Of a stretch of 64,000 bases of DNA, positions 1 through 9,582 are shown piece by piece. Location of the stretch: contig NZ_JAMZEG020000003.1 in assembly GCF_024435075.2 (NCBI RefSeq), positions 310,001 through 374,000 of the forward strand, given 5' to 3'. The position numbers and the translations under genes are program-made. The notes under the pieces are model-generated. The model saw only the letters and a list, made by a program, of their open reading frames with translations. It did no database searches and was not told the origin of the DNA. The number at the start of each line of letters is the position of its first letter. Within the stretch, counting starts at the first letter, position 1. This DNA comes from Marinomonas maritima (GTDB lineage: Bacteria > Pseudomonadota > Gammaproteobacteria > Pseudomonadales > Marinomonadaceae).

Positions 1-2
1 AT

Positions 3-434
3 GTGCCAAATTCAACGTTTTCATTAATCTCTGTCGAAAACCCATCGCGTATGACACATCGTCGTCTCAATGAAGCCATCGGTGTACGCTATACAGATTT
101 TAATGTGTTACCAACCATTTTGGCCGACATCAAAGACATGATCTCGAAACATGAAGACATTGATTCCGATCAAACCTATATGGTGAATTTTAATCAGTTT
201 GGCCCTTCTTCTTTGGACTTCTTTATTTACGCCTATACTAAAACCGTAGATTGGCGAACGTTTCACAACGTAAAGGAAGATGTATTATTTAAGGCAATGA
301 AAATCATTGAATCTCATAATGCTGAAGTCGCCTTCCCAACCCACACGGTGCATATGGCAAATAACAGCAAAATAGCATCAATATCGGAGCAAGAAGGTTC
401 CTTTGAACAGGCCTCGACGACCTCATCAAATTAA
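3..434 (+). CDS. MscS-family mechanosensitive channel, C-terminal part
   Basis: The gene enters the window from the left, so only its last 143 codons are visible. The fragment opens with VPNSTF followed by ISVENPSRMTHRR, the segment that follows the pore helix in the beta domain of MscS channels of the YbdG/YnaI type. It then continues through the alpha/beta cytoplasmic cage domain. The last 25 or so residues are a polar Ser/Gln/Glu tail. The family forms inner-membrane channels that open under membrane tension during hypo-osmotic shock. No true start codon is present; the GTG at position 3 is an internal valine. The family call is good, the exact subfamily is not certain. Confidence 0.85.
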   Translation: MPNSTFSLISVENPSRMTHRRLNEAIGVRYTDFNVLPTILADIKDMISKHEDIDSDQTYMVNFNQFGPSSLDFFIYAYTKTVDWRTFHNVKEDVLFKAMKIIESHNAEVAFPTHTVHMANNSKIASISEQEGSFEQASTTSSN

Positions 435-449
435 GTTTTACACAAAAAA

Positions 450-475
450 AAGCCAAGCGATTTTTCGCTTGGCTT
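450..475. terminator. Bidirectional intrinsic terminator between mscS-type gene and gph
   Basis: A 10-bp stem, AAGCCAAGCG with CGCTTGGCTT, encloses a 6-base loop. It has an A-run on its left and a T-run on its right, so it can stop transcription from both converging genes. Confidence 0.85.
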
Positions 476-499
476 TTTGACTTTATTACAATAAAAAAA

Positions 500-1180
500 T
501 CAAACGAGCAGCTCGGCTAAATCATCGATAATGGCATCAGCGCCTAACGCAGCAAGATCAATACCTTGATGATAACCGTATGTCACCAAAGCACATTTAA
601 ACCCGGCATTATTTGCCGCTTTAAAATCGGTAATAGAATCACCAATCATCAAACATTTTTCAGGCAAGGCTTCGATCGACTCACTGCAATGCAATAAAGG
701 CATAGCCGATGGTTTTTTCTCTTCCAAGGTGTCACCACCTAATAACCAGCCAAACTGCTCCGTTAATTCAAAATAATCCATCATTGGCTTAACGAAAACA
801 CTTGGCTTATTGGTAATTAAAGCAATCGGAACACCGTGATGTTTAAACGCCTTCAATAGCGCCTTCACATTAGGATAAAGCGTTGTTTTATCGGTTAAGT
901 GAGCACGATAGTGCATCAGGAAAATACGATACGCCTCTTCATGTTTGCTCGAATCAATACTCGCCCACTCTAGTGCTTGATCAATCAACTTAGCAGAACC
1001 AAAACCAACCCAAGCCCGTACTTGCTCTTCACCGGCCAAAGCCGCGCCAAACTCAGCCAAAAAAGCATCAACGGCATTGGCGATATCAGGGACGCTGTCC
1101 ACCAAGGTGCCATCAAGATCAAGGCAAACTAATTCAGGCCAACCGTCAAACCACGCTGAAAAATATTTAGGTGTTTTCAT
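500..1180 (-). CDS. gph: Phosphoglycolate phosphatase (HAD superfamily)
   Basis: The 226-residue protein has the HAD nucleophile motif DLDGTLVDS near residue 21, a motif II threonine in ALITNKP, and a motif III/IV region with K and MIGDSITDF. It hydrolyses 2-phosphoglycolate to glycolate in the cytoplasm, clearing the product of DNA 3'-end repair and of oxygenase side reactions. It follows rpe directly: the rpe stop and the gph ATG share one base (TAATG), so the two are probably translationally coupled. The rpe-gph pairing is the usual one in gammaproteobacteria, which separates it from other HAD phosphatases. Confidence 0.92.
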   Translation of the reverse strand: MKTPKYFSAWFDGWPELVCLDLDGTLVDSVPDIANAVDAFLAEFGAALAGEEQVRAWVGFGSAKLIDQALEWASIDSSKHEEAYRIFLMHYRAHLTDKTTLYPNVKALLKAFKHHGVPIALITNKPSVFVKPMMDYFELTEQFGWLLGGDTLEEKKPSAMPLLHCSESIEALPEKCLMIGDSITDFKAANNAGFKCALVTYGYHQGIDLAALGADAIIDDLAELLV

Positions 1181-1851
1181 TAACGAACACTCGCCAATTC
1201 TTTACGCATAGCGTCAATCACCATTTTATAATCCGTTTTTCCAAAAATAGCCGATCCAGCCACAAAGGTATCCGCACCAGCACGTGCTATTTCTGCAATA
1301 TTCTTTTCACTCACGCCACCATCCACTTCAAGACGAATGTCGTAGCCGCTTGCGTCAATCAAAGCACGAGCTTCACGCAGTTTATCCAAGGTACTAGGAA
1401 TAAAAGATTGGCCACCAAACCCTGGGTTAACGGACATCAACAGAACCATGTCAACTTTATCCATTACATGTTTTAAATAATGCAAAGGTGTCGCAGGATT
1501 AAATACCAACCCTGCTTTACAACCACCTTCTCGAATCATCTGCAAAGATCGATCGATGTGTTCGCTTGCCTCTGGATGAAAGGTAATAATAGACGCACCC
1601 GCTTCAATAAAGTCACCAATCATACGGTCCACTGGTTTCACCATCAGATGCACGTCAATGTCAGCGGTGACGCCATGTTTACGTAGTGCTTTACACACCA
1701 TAGGACCAATCGTTAAATTGGGAACATAATGATTATCCATCACATCAAAGTGTATGATATCGGCTCCAGCTTCCAGTACATTGTCTACCTCTTCGCCTAA
1801 TCGAGCGAAATCGGCGGAAAGGATCGAAGGGGCAATGATAAAATCATTCAT
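1180..1851 (-). CDS. rpe: Ribulose-phosphate 3-epimerase
   Basis: This interconverts ribulose 5-phosphate and xylulose 5-phosphate in the pentose phosphate pathway. The start chosen is the ATG giving MNDFIIAPSILSADF, the normal N-terminus of the family; a GGAG ribosome binding site lies about 8 bases upstream. An in-frame extension upstream of it is hydrophobic and not family-like. The TIM-barrel motifs HFDVMDNHYVPN, MSVNPGFGGQ and EVDGGV carry the metal ligands and phosphate loop. The 223-residue length is typical. It is first in a two-gene unit with gph and divergent from the DUF3530 gene. Confidence 0.95.
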   Translation of the reverse strand: MNDFIIAPSILSADFARLGEEVDNVLEAGADIIHFDVMDNHYVPNLTIGPMVCKALRKHGVTADIDVHLMVKPVDRMIGDFIEAGASIITFHPEASEHIDRSLQMIREGGCKAGLVFNPATPLHYLKHVMDKVDMVLLMSVNPGFGGQSFIPSTLDKLREARALIDASGYDIRLEVDGGVSEKNIAEIARAGADTFVAGSAIFGKTDYKMVIDAMRKELASVR

Positions 1852-1937
1852 ATCTGACTCCAGCAGTGACACAATAAAAAAATAGTTAAAACTTAAATCG
1901 CATTTTAACAAGACACCCAAAAGAAGTATTGAAAACA

Positions 1938-2930
1938 ATGAAGAAAAATAATGCCCTGCTCAATATTATCATCGTACTTCTTTCCTTAAATACAAGCGCC
2001 ACCCTTTGGGCGGAAGAACCAAAAGCTACACCGGATAACAATACCGCGACCACGCCAACACCGGAAACTAACTCAGCGGACAAGAAAGATTACATCACTC
2101 CCGCACCGCAAACATCTCGCATTGAGGCCTTAAAAGCCTCGCTGAGCATAAGGCGCCTCGGCCACCAAATTCAGCCATTGGAGGCCAATGGCGAGCCTTT
2201 TCTTACTCTATATAGGCCATCCATTACCAGTTCAACGCAAGGCTGTATCATCATGCTACATTCAGACAATGAACACCCTGACTGGCCAGACGCTATCGCG
2301 CCATTGCGTAACGCCTTGCCAGCACACAGCTGGTGTACCTTGTCTATCGAAGTACCAGACATTATCAAACGCGCTGCGCCTGTTAAAACAGAAGCGCCAA
2401 CTACAGAGAATAATCAACAACCAATCGAACCACCAAATCAAACCGAGGTGTTCGCTCGAATCCAAGCAACCATTAACAAAGCGAAAACAGAAAATATCGA
2501 AAGGTTTGTCTTTCTTGGCTATAAAACAGGTGCAAGCTACGCTCTTAGCTTTCTAGCCAATAACCAAGCATCTGGCGAAGCCTTAGTTCTTATCGACATA
2601 GATGCACCACCAAACCTATCAAACTATGAAATGGCACAACAAATACGTCGAGTCTCACAACCTATTTTAGATTATTATGTCAACAACAATGCGGGAAGCG
2701 ACCAGTTTGCCACTTGGCGAAAACAAGCGGCAAACCAAAGAACAGCGAACAGAAGCGGTTACATACAATTAGACGCATTGCCCGACAGAGCCACAGGAAA
2801 AGACAGCAAACAACTGCTAATCCAACGCGTTCGTGGTTTTTTAAAACAAAACACCCGCCAAATACTTCAGAAAAAACCGTTACCCAGGGTAAAAAAAGGG
2901 CTCTTCTATGAAAGCCCCATCAACACATAA
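1938..2930 (+). CDS. DUF3530 family protein, probable exported alpha/beta-hydrolase fold
   Basis: The protein of about 330 residues has an N-terminal signal peptide (MKKNNALLNIIIVLLSL, cleavage near WAEE), then a Thr/Pro-rich linker. The body has the pattern of DUF3530 proteins: RLGHQIQPLEANGEPFLTLYRP, the GCIIMLHSDNEHPDW strand-loop, and FVFLGYKTGASYAL, which occupies the place of the nucleophile elbow. The elbow reads GYKTG, so the usual GxSxG serine is missing and catalytic activity is doubtful. An in-frame TTG nine bases upstream is an alternative start. It is divergent from rpe with an 86-bp gap and convergent with djlA. The function is not known. Confidence 0.75.
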   Translation: MKKNNALLNIIIVLLSLNTSATLWAEEPKATPDNNTATTPTPETNSADKKDYITPAPQTSRIEALKASLSIRRLGHQIQPLEANGEPFLTLYRPSITSSTQGCIIMLHSDNEHPDWPDAIAPLRNALPAHSWCTLSIEVPDIIKRAAPVKTEAPTTENNQQPIEPPNQTEVFARIQATINKAKTENIERFVFLGYKTGASYALSFLANNQASGEALVLIDIDAPPNLSNYEMAQQIRRVSQPILDYYVNNNAGSDQFATWRKQAANQRTANRSGYIQLDALPDRATGKDSKQLLIQRVRGFLKQNTRQILQKKPLPRVKKGLFYESPINT

Positions 2931-2949
2931 AAACGCTATTAGGATCTAT

Positions 2950-3738
2950 TTACTTACGAGCATTCTTAATCAGCTCATAAGCAGACTGAATTTCCTGAGT
3001 TCGCTCTTTCGCTAACTCTATCATTTCTTTTGGTAGCCCTTGCGCACTCAATTTGTCCGGATGATTCTTACTCATCAAACGACGATATGCCTTTTTAATA
3101 TCCGCATCATTCATATCGGACGTCACCCCCAACGCTTCGTAAGCCGCCTTAAGTAAATCTTTAGATCCCATATTGCCAGAAGAAGAATAACCCTGTCTAA
3201 AGTGCGCTTGTTGCTTAACTTGAATATGCAGTGCTTCAAACTCAGCCACCGAAATACCAAGATGCGCGCAAACTTGAGAAACAAACGATTTTTCTTCTAC
3301 GCTAAAATGACCGTCGGCGTAAGCAGATACAAGCAAAACTTCTAACAACGTCCTCGTCAGATCCCCAGGACCAACAATTTGTTTAAAATTTTCTAAAACC
3401 GAAACAAGGTCAAAATTTGCCGACTTTCCCTCATTAAATAACTGTCTAGCTTGATCCTGAGCCTCTGGCGACAGTCGCAGGCGCTGCATAACCGATTGGG
3501 CCAATTGAATTTCAGCTTCAGATACTTGCCCATCAGATTTAGCCAAACGCCCCATTAAAAGAAATAATGTGCGAAAAAAAGTCTCTTGCTGTAGACGCAC
3601 ATCCGCACGACTTCGAATACGGCTAAAAGCACCGCCTGTCTGCGCTCTATCGACCACACCACCTACGATAAAGCCTAGTAAGCCGCCTAAAAAACCAGCC
3701 AATATATAACCCAAAATTGCGCAAACAATTTTCCACAT
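2950..3738 (-). CDS. djlA: Co-chaperone DjlA (TerB-like and DnaJ domains)
   Basis: This is a membrane-anchored DnaJ partner of DnaK. The N-terminal segment (residues 1-30) is a glycine-rich transmembrane helix, as in DjlA. A TerB-like helical domain follows (about 50-170, with DGQVSEAEIQ and DGHFSVEEKSF acidic repeats), then a C-terminal J domain with the essential HPD tripeptide (SKNHPDKLS, near residue 233). The 262-residue length is near that of E. coli DjlA. It is divergent from lptD, as in many gammaproteobacteria, which supports the assignment. Confidence 0.92.
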   Translation of the reverse strand: MWKIVCAILGYILAGFLGGLLGFIVGGVVDRAQTGGAFSRIRSRADVRLQQETFFRTLFLLMGRLAKSDGQVSEAEIQLAQSVMQRLRLSPEAQDQARQLFNEGKSANFDLVSVLENFKQIVGPGDLTRTLLEVLLVSAYADGHFSVEEKSFVSQVCAHLGISVAEFEALHIQVKQQAHFRQGYSSSGNMGSKDLLKAAYEALGVTSDMNDADIKKAYRRLMSKNHPDKLSAQGLPKEMIELAKERTQEIQSAYELIKNARK

Positions 3739-3848
3739 AAAGATATTTCTCCAGAATCGGTAGCCCCTATGGGCCTGCTTAGATTATCATTTGTCTCATA
3801 ACGTGGAACCGCCTATGGGCAGCATCCGATTTCGGACAATAAACTTTG

Positions 3849-6119
3849 ATGGCAAGTATACCCTGCATGGTTAAGCATTTACGCACCTACGCCTTATTTT
3901 TTCAAAGTCTTTTCATATTGCCACTTGCACAAGCTCAAGTGGACCAATGGGATTGGGCTCCAAAAGAATCCTTGACGGCCGAGCAACAAAAACAGCTCGG
4001 TCGCTATTGTCAGGGATCCTATATTAATAGCTGGCAAGCAACAGACATTACAGGCACCAATCTATCGGCTGATCTTATTGTCCGTGACAAGAACGGTGTT
4101 ATTCATCTTGAAGGTGCCGCTGAAATAAAGCAGCCCCAAACCTCTTTATCAGCCGATAAGATAGAAGGTGTCCCCGATGAATACTACCACGCCAGTGGAA
4201 ACGTCATTTTACGTAGTGATAGTCAGCTAATTCGTAGCTCAAGTGGCTATATTGACAATAGTGGTAAATCACCGACAGCGTTTAACGACGCTAAATTTCT
4301 TAATCACAAATCTGGCGCTCGTGGAGAAGCAAAATTACTCTCTCGATCACAAGATGGCGTAGTATTCATAGAAGAAGGCTTTTTTACAACATGTGAACCA
4401 AATAATGAAAGCTGGAAATTATACGGTAGCTCGATTGAACTGAACCCTAACAGCGGCTTCGGTACTGCAAAACATGTACAAATACGTATTGCAGATCTGC
4501 CTATTTTCTACTTCCCTTGGTTACGCTTTCCCTTAGATGAGCGTCGTCAAACTGGCTTCTTGTTCCCTAGCTTTGGTTTTTCTGGATCGGACGGTCTAAA
4601 CATTTCAGCACCGTTTTATTGGAATATCGCCCAGAACTACGACGCGACGATCACGCCGCAATACATCCAAGAAAAAGGCGCAGGGATCGACTTAGAGCTT
4701 CGACATTTAAGCCCTTACGGACAAACGACATACGAGCAATCTTCTTTTTCAGACAACGATGAAGGCGAACAAACGTTAATAAAACTAACGTCTACTCAAA
4801 AGTTTAATCAACACTTCAGCGCAGGGCTAACCGCCGAAGGTAATCCGACAGAGGACAAATACCCAGAGGCAAACAGCACGTCAATTGGTGAAAAAGACAA
4901 CTATGAACGCAGCGCTTACTTTGGCTTCAATAATGGCAACTTTCTCAATAAAATTACGTATTTAACCTACCAAACTCCAGACACTGCAAATGATAAACCG
5001 TTCGAATGGCTGCCACGTCTAAGCAGCTCCTATCGTATCGCAAGCTCTTATTTAGATTACAAAATTAACGCTCAATACACAGATTTTTACGATCCTGCTG
5101 AAGATAATTTTGATGGCCAACGAACGGCTATCAATCAAGACGCAGAACTTAGTTTCAGTAATGCGTGGGGAAGCTTAAGCCCTGGCGTTTTAGTTCAGTA
5201 TCGTGACTATAGCCTTCACAACTATACGACAGATTCAGAAAGTGATACTTCTATTACCCATCTCACCAGTTATATTGATTCATCGATACAGCTAGAACGT
5301 CGCTTAATCCTCAATGGTGACTCATGGCGTCAAACATTAGAGCCTCGTTTAAGTTACTTACATTCGCCGTTTAAAGACCAAGATATTATTCCAAATTTTG
5401 ATGCCAGTAACACGACAACGACCTATTCACAGGCATTTAGTCACACTCGCTTCGGTGGAAATGATCGAATTGGCGACACAGAACAAATTACCCTTGGTGT
5501 AGAAAGTCGTCTGTATGATGCAAGCAATAGTGAAAGATGGGCATTTAAGGCAGGACAGATCTTCTATTTAGAAGACCGCTATGTTGGGATTAATAATGAC
5601 ACAGATAAAAATACGGCTGTTGACGACTCAAAACGAAGTGATCTGCTAACATCCGCAAGCTACAATGGTAATCGTTACAGCCTAACAGGTAATTTGAATT
5701 ACAACCTAGACGATAGCGAAGTAAACTTAGTCCAACTGGTCGCAACATTAGAACCTGTTGATGATATAAAAATTAACCTAAGTTATTTGTACACGATCAA
5801 CAATTCAGATTCAGATGACGATGCAAAACAAGCCAGTATTGGAAGTATTTTTCCACTCAACCAAAACTGGTCCATGTTTACTCAATATACCTATGATTTC
5901 TTGAAACAAGATTCCATCAAAGAAATCGCTGGTTTAGGCTATGAAAACTGCTGTATCAAGGTCTCATTAAGCTATCAAGATTGGCTCAATGATGACGAAA
6001 AATTTGATAGAGGCGTCTTTTTACAATTCACGTTACGTGGTTTAAGTACTGCTGGCAGCGCTAACAGCGAATCCAGTGTTGCTGACACCTACTGGAACCA
6101 AGGACAAGTTGGATATTAA
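3849..6119 (+). CDS. lptD: LPS-assembly outer-membrane protein LptD
   Basis: LptD is the beta-barrel that, with LptE, inserts lipopolysaccharide into the outer leaflet. A signal peptide ends at AQA-Q near residue 29. An OstA-type beta-jellyroll domain (about 75-200) is followed by a long C-terminal barrel. Four cysteines are placed as in E. coli LptD: C54, C182 and the adjacent pair C701/C702 (ENCCIK). They should form the two long-range disulfides. A second ATG at 3867 gives a cleaner signal peptide and could be the real start. It heads the lptD-surA-pdxA-rsmA operon; surA follows two bases after the stop. Confidence 0.95.
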   Translation: MASIPCMVKHLRTYALFFQSLFILPLAQAQVDQWDWAPKESLTAEQQKQLGRYCQGSYINSWQATDITGTNLSADLIVRDKNGVIHLEGAAEIKQPQTSLSADKIEGVPDEYYHASGNVILRSDSQLIRSSSGYIDNSGKSPTAFNDAKFLNHKSGARGEAKLLSRSQDGVVFIEEGFFTTCEPNNESWKLYGSSIELNPNSGFGTAKHVQIRIADLPIFYFPWLRFPLDERRQTGFLFPSFGFSGSDGLNISAPFYWNIAQNYDATITPQYIQEKGAGIDLELRHLSPYGQTTYEQSSFSDNDEGEQTLIKLTSTQKFNQHFSAGLTAEGNPTEDKYPEANSTSIGEKDNYERSAYFGFNNGNFLNKITYLTYQTPDTANDKPFEWLPRLSSSYRIASSYLDYKINAQYTDFYDPAEDNFDGQRTAINQDAELSFSNAWGSLSPGVLVQYRDYSLHNYTTDSESDTSITHLTSYIDSSIQLERRLILNGDSWRQTLEPRLSYLHSPFKDQDIIPNFDASNTTTTYSQAFSHTRFGGNDRIGDTEQITLGVESRLYDASNSERWAFKAGQIFYLEDRYVGINNDTDKNTAVDDSKRSDLLTSASYNGNRYSLTGNLNYNLDDSEVNLVQLVATLEPVDDIKINLSYLYTINNSDSDDDAKQASIGSIFPLNQNWSMFTQYTYDFLKQDSIKEIAGLGYENCCIKVSLSYQDWLNDDEKFDRGVFLQFTLRGLSTAGSANSESSVADTYWNQGQVGY

Positions 6120-6121
6120 CC

Positions 6122-7372
6122 ATGAAGTTGTTTTCTTTTTTCTCTCTTATACTATTTGCATTCACACCGCTGCAAACCCTGCACGCTGAACCAACTAAAA
6201 TTGATGGTATTTCGGCAATTGTTGACTCCAAACCTATTCTAGAAAGCGACATTCAAAACCGTTTTCAGATTGTTAAAGAACGCGTTCCTGGTGGCGTCAT
6301 GACGGACAACATCCATCGTCAGATTCAAAATCAAATGATCGATGAAGTATTGCAGGTAAATCATGCTCGTAAAGTCGGCATGCGAGCACCGAGCTCAGAC
6401 GTAGACAATGCCATTCTTGGCGTTGCCAAAAATATGAATTTAGATTTGCAAGGTCTAAAAAACGTTCTTGAGAGTAAAGGCATTAATTATGCGCGCTACC
6501 GTGAGCAAATTGAGCAAGAAATTCTAATCAATAACATCAAGCGAGAAATTGTTAAAAAACGCATCGTTATTTCAGCACAAGAAATTGACGACTACCTCAG
6601 TTCCGATACGAGCATCACCAAAGAAAAAGATCAGGTGCATCTTCGCCATTTACTGATTCGAGCCAGCAATTTAGAACAAGCTGAAGCTAAAATGAAAAAC
6701 ATTGCTCAGAATATCAACTCAGAGAATGACTTTATTCAGCAAGCGATTGAGAATTCAGACGGTCAGTTTGCCATCGAAGGTGGAGACTTGGGCTGGCGCC
6801 CATTGAATCAGTTACCACCCTTGTTTGTTCGAGCCATGGAAGCGGAAAAAGGCCCTCTCATTGGCCCACTACAAAGTAATGCAGGCTTCCATTTACTCTG
6901 GCTTATCGAGAAACGTTCGCCTGATATCACGTTGCAACAGCAAACGAAGACACGCCATATATTAGTCCGCTCTAACGAAATCCGAGATATGGCACAAACC
7001 GAGCTACTGGCTAACGAAGTGTATACAAAATTAACCAATGGCGCAGATTTTGCTCAAGTTGCCAAAGAGCAAAGTGAAGATCAAGGTTCAACACTGCAAG
7101 GCGGAGATTTAGGTTGGGTTACGCCTGGCACTATGGTGCCTGAGTTTGAAGATGTCATGAAAAAAACCAACATCGGAGACATCAGCAAACCTTTCCGTAC
7201 ACAGTTTGGCTGGCATATTTTGCAAGTTGAAGGCCGTCGAGAAGCGGATATCAGTGATAAAGTAAAACGCAGCAACGCTGAACGCGCCTTAACTGCACAA
7301 AAACAAGACATCATCCTAGGTAACTGGCTTGATGAATTGCGTGCTGACGCTTTTATTGATATCAAAAAATAA
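6122..7372 (+). CDS. surA: Periplasmic chaperone/peptidyl-prolyl isomerase SurA
   Basis: SurA escorts unfolded outer-membrane proteins, including LptD, across the periplasm. The 416-residue protein starts with a signal peptide (cleavage after LHA, about residue 22), followed by the SurA N-terminal helical domain. Two parvulin-type PPIase domains begin at VHLRHLLIRAS and TKTRHILVRSN, each with the GGDLGW motif. A short C-terminal helix completes the chaperone core. It lies two bases after lptD, so the chaperone and its client are co-expressed. Confidence 0.95.
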   Translation: MKLFSFFSLILFAFTPLQTLHAEPTKIDGISAIVDSKPILESDIQNRFQIVKERVPGGVMTDNIHRQIQNQMIDEVLQVNHARKVGMRAPSSDVDNAILGVAKNMNLDLQGLKNVLESKGINYARYREQIEQEILINNIKREIVKKRIVISAQEIDDYLSSDTSITKEKDQVHLRHLLIRASNLEQAEAKMKNIAQNINSENDFIQQAIENSDGQFAIEGGDLGWRPLNQLPPLFVRAMEAEKGPLIGPLQSNAGFHLLWLIEKRSPDITLQQQTKTRHILVRSNEIRDMAQTELLANEVYTKLTNGADFAQVAKEQSEDQGSTLQGGDLGWVTPGTMVPEFEDVMKKTNIGDISKPFRTQFGWHILQVEGRREADISDKVKRSNAERALTAQKQDIILGNWLDELRADAFIDIKK

Positions 7373-7383
7373 GAGACAAACTA

Positions 7384-8403
7384 ATGGCAAATGATACGAC
7401 AGAATCGCTTCCCATTATTGCGATTACCTCTGGAGAACCCGCAGGTATCGGCCCGGATATTATTTTAAGTGCCCTAAACGAGCAGACCTTTCTTGCTCGT
7501 TTAGTTGTGCTCGCAGATCCCGAGCTGCTCAAAGACAGAGCGAACACGTTAGGTATCACTGTAAACATCCAGACACTGAGACACTCAGAAGACGTGGCAG
7601 CGCACAAACAAGGTGTTATCAGTGTTTTACCGGTGACGCTGGCTAAAAAAACCAACGCAGGTATTCTTGATGTTGCCAATTCACCTTATGTACTAGAAAC
7701 ACTCAAACAAGCAGGTGAAGGCTGCCTTCAGCAAAGATTTGACGCCATCGTGACCCCCCCCGTGCACAAGGGTATTTTGTGTGAAACGGGTGTCCATTTT
7801 TCAGGCCATACCGAATTTTTTCAAGCGCAATGTCGCTCTCCTCACGTTGTTATGATGTTAGCAACAGAGGCCATGAAAGTGGCGTTAGTGACAACTCATC
7901 TCCCATTAAAAGAAGTGTCAGCCGCCATTACAGAACAAAGCATCAGTCTTGTTGTGAAAGCGCTCAACAAAGATCTACAAGAAAAATTTGGCATAGCTCG
8001 CCCTAAAATTTTAGTCTGTGGATTAAATCCGCACGCAGGGGAAGATGGTCATCTGGGCAGAGAGGAAATTGACACAATTATTCCAACGCTCAACAAACTC
8101 CGCCAAACAGGCTTAAACTTAATAGGCCCGCTGCCTGCTGATACCTTGTTTACGCCAAAATATCTCGATGAGGCGGATTGCGTCTTAGCCATGTATCACG
8201 ATCAAGGTTTACCTGTGTTAAAATACTCAGGCTTTGGTAACGCCGTAAATATTACCTTAGGCTTACCCATTATTCGAACATCCGTCGACCACGGCACAGC
8301 AATTGATTTAGCTGGCACAGGCAAGGCAAGCAACGGCAGCCTTAAAGTGGCCATTCAACATGCTATTAACATGGCAAATAACGCGAAAAAGTTTTCTAAA
8401 TGA
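7384..8403 (+). CDS. pdxA: 4-hydroxythreonine-4-phosphate dehydrogenase
   Basis: PdxA oxidises 4-phosphohydroxy-L-threonine in the DXP-dependent pyridoxal phosphate pathway. The visible family motifs are SGEPAGIGPDI at the N-terminus, TPPVHKG, SGHTEFF (metal-binding His), CGLNPHAGEDG and AMYHDQGLPVLK. The last two carry further metal ligands and the substrate loop. At 339 residues it is of usual length. Its stop overlaps the rsmA start (ATGA). Confidence 0.95.
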   Translation: MANDTTESLPIIAITSGEPAGIGPDIILSALNEQTFLARLVVLADPELLKDRANTLGITVNIQTLRHSEDVAAHKQGVISVLPVTLAKKTNAGILDVANSPYVLETLKQAGEGCLQQRFDAIVTPPVHKGILCETGVHFSGHTEFFQAQCRSPHVVMMLATEAMKVALVTTHLPLKEVSAAITEQSISLVVKALNKDLQEKFGIARPKILVCGLNPHAGEDGHLGREEIDTIIPTLNKLRQTGLNLIGPLPADTLFTPKYLDEADCVLAMYHDQGLPVLKYSGFGNAVNITLGLPIIRTSVDHGTAIDLAGTGKASNGSLKVAIQHAINMANNAKKFSK

Positions 8404-9200
8404 GCAAACAACAACCCCATAAAGCCAGAAAAAGATTTGGCCAAAATTTCCTTCATGATCACGGTGTCATCCGTCACATTGTGGCTTGTATCGGCCCAAA
8501 AAAAGGACAACGCCTGGTTGAAATTGGTCCTGGAAAAGGCGCATTAACAGAAGGCATTATCAGCGTCACTGAGCGCATGGATGTGGTTGAGCTTGACCGT
8601 GATCTCATTCCCATTCTAAAAGTGAATTTATTCCGCTTTCCAGAACTTACTGTTCATGAAGCGGATGCAATGAAGTTTGACTTCACATCACTTCGAACAG
8701 AAGAACAAGCTATTCGTGTCGTTGGCAATTTGCCATACAACATTTCGACGCCGCTTATTTTTCATCTACTAAGCCAAGTAAGTGCCATCGAAGACATGCA
8801 CTTCATGCTTCAAAAAGAAGTCGTCGATCGTTTAGCCGCTCGTCCAGGCGACAGCCTTTATGGTCGCTTGAGTGTCATGGCTCAATATTATTGCAGCGTC
8901 GAATCTCTCTTTATTGTTGGGCCTGAATCATTCGACCCAGCACCTAAGGTAGACTCAGCGATTGTAAGAATGACACCCCACAAGATCCTTCCTCATCCTG
9001 TTAATGACATCAAAAAGCTGGAAGACACGGTCAGAATAGGCTTTCAGCAACGTCGAAAAACCCTACGTAATAACTATAAGGGTGTACTGGACAATGACGA
9101 TTTCGCTGCATTAAATATTGACCCAACGCTTCGCCCAGAACGATTGGATGTAGAAGACTTTGTACGCATCACCAACTACATACTAAAAAAGGAAGGGTAA
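8400..9200 (+). CDS. rsmA: 16S rRNA dimethyladenosine transferase RsmA (KsgA)
   Basis: This methylates the two adjacent adenosines in the 3'-terminal hairpin of 16S rRNA, a late step in small-subunit maturation. The motifs are RKRFGQNFLHD at the N-terminus, the SAM-binding VEIGPGKGALT, and the catalytic NLPYNIS. The C-terminal helical domain ends at YILKKEG. The start ATG overlaps the pdxA stop by four bases. The 266-residue length fits. Confidence 0.96.
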   Translation: MSKQQPHKARKRFGQNFLHDHGVIRHIVACIGPKKGQRLVEIGPGKGALTEGIISVTERMDVVELDRDLIPILKVNLFRFPELTVHEADAMKFDFTSLRTEEQAIRVVGNLPYNISTPLIFHLLSQVSAIEDMHFMLQKEVVDRLAARPGDSLYGRLSVMAQYYCSVESLFIVGPESFDPAPKVDSAIVRMTPHKILPHPVNDIKKLEDTVRIGFQQRRKTLRNNYKGVLDNDDFAALNIDPTLRPERLDVEDFVRITNYILKKEG

Positions 9201-9575
9201 ATGCAAAAGTATGACGTCGTCGTTTCTGTTCGGACCGAATACTTAGCAAGCCAATCTACACCGGCTGAGTCACGCTATGTATTTGCTTACCATATTTCTA
9301 TCACTAACTGCGGAACAGAGTCAGCCAAATTGCAGACACGGCATTGGATAATCACCGATGGCAACGAACAAGTGCAAGAAGTAAAAGGCAGCGGTGTCAT
9401 TGGCGAATATCCACACTTAGAACCTGGTGAATCCTTTCACTACACCAGCGGTACCGTAATGGAAACCGTGGTTGGCAGCATGCAAGGCAGCTACCAGTTT
9501 TTAGCCGATGACGGCACCGGTTTTGAAGCACCCGTTCGTCCGTTCACTCTATTCGTTCCAAATAAGGTGCACTGA
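9201..9575 (+). CDS. apaG: ApaG domain protein
   Basis: The 124-residue protein forms a single ApaG/DUF525 immunoglobulin-like fold. The family signature is clear: RYVFAYHISITNCG, the HWIITDGNEQVQEVKGSGVIGE block, and LEPGESFHYTSG with a glycine-rich loop. ApaG's biochemical role is unclear; it binds nucleotides or pyrophosphate in some reports. It begins immediately after the rsmA stop and precedes apaH. Confidence 0.93.
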   Translation: MQKYDVVVSVRTEYLASQSTPAESRYVFAYHISITNCGTESAKLQTRHWIITDGNEQVQEVKGSGVIGEYPHLEPGESFHYTSGTVMETVVGSMQGSYQFLADDGTGFEAPVRPFTLFVPNKVH

Positions 9576-9582
9576 AAAAATT

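Noticed and set aside
1852..1938. N-terminal extension of Rpe
   Set aside because: It would overlap the divergent gene and adds a hydrophobic stretch foreign to the family; the ATG at 1851 has a good ribosome binding site.
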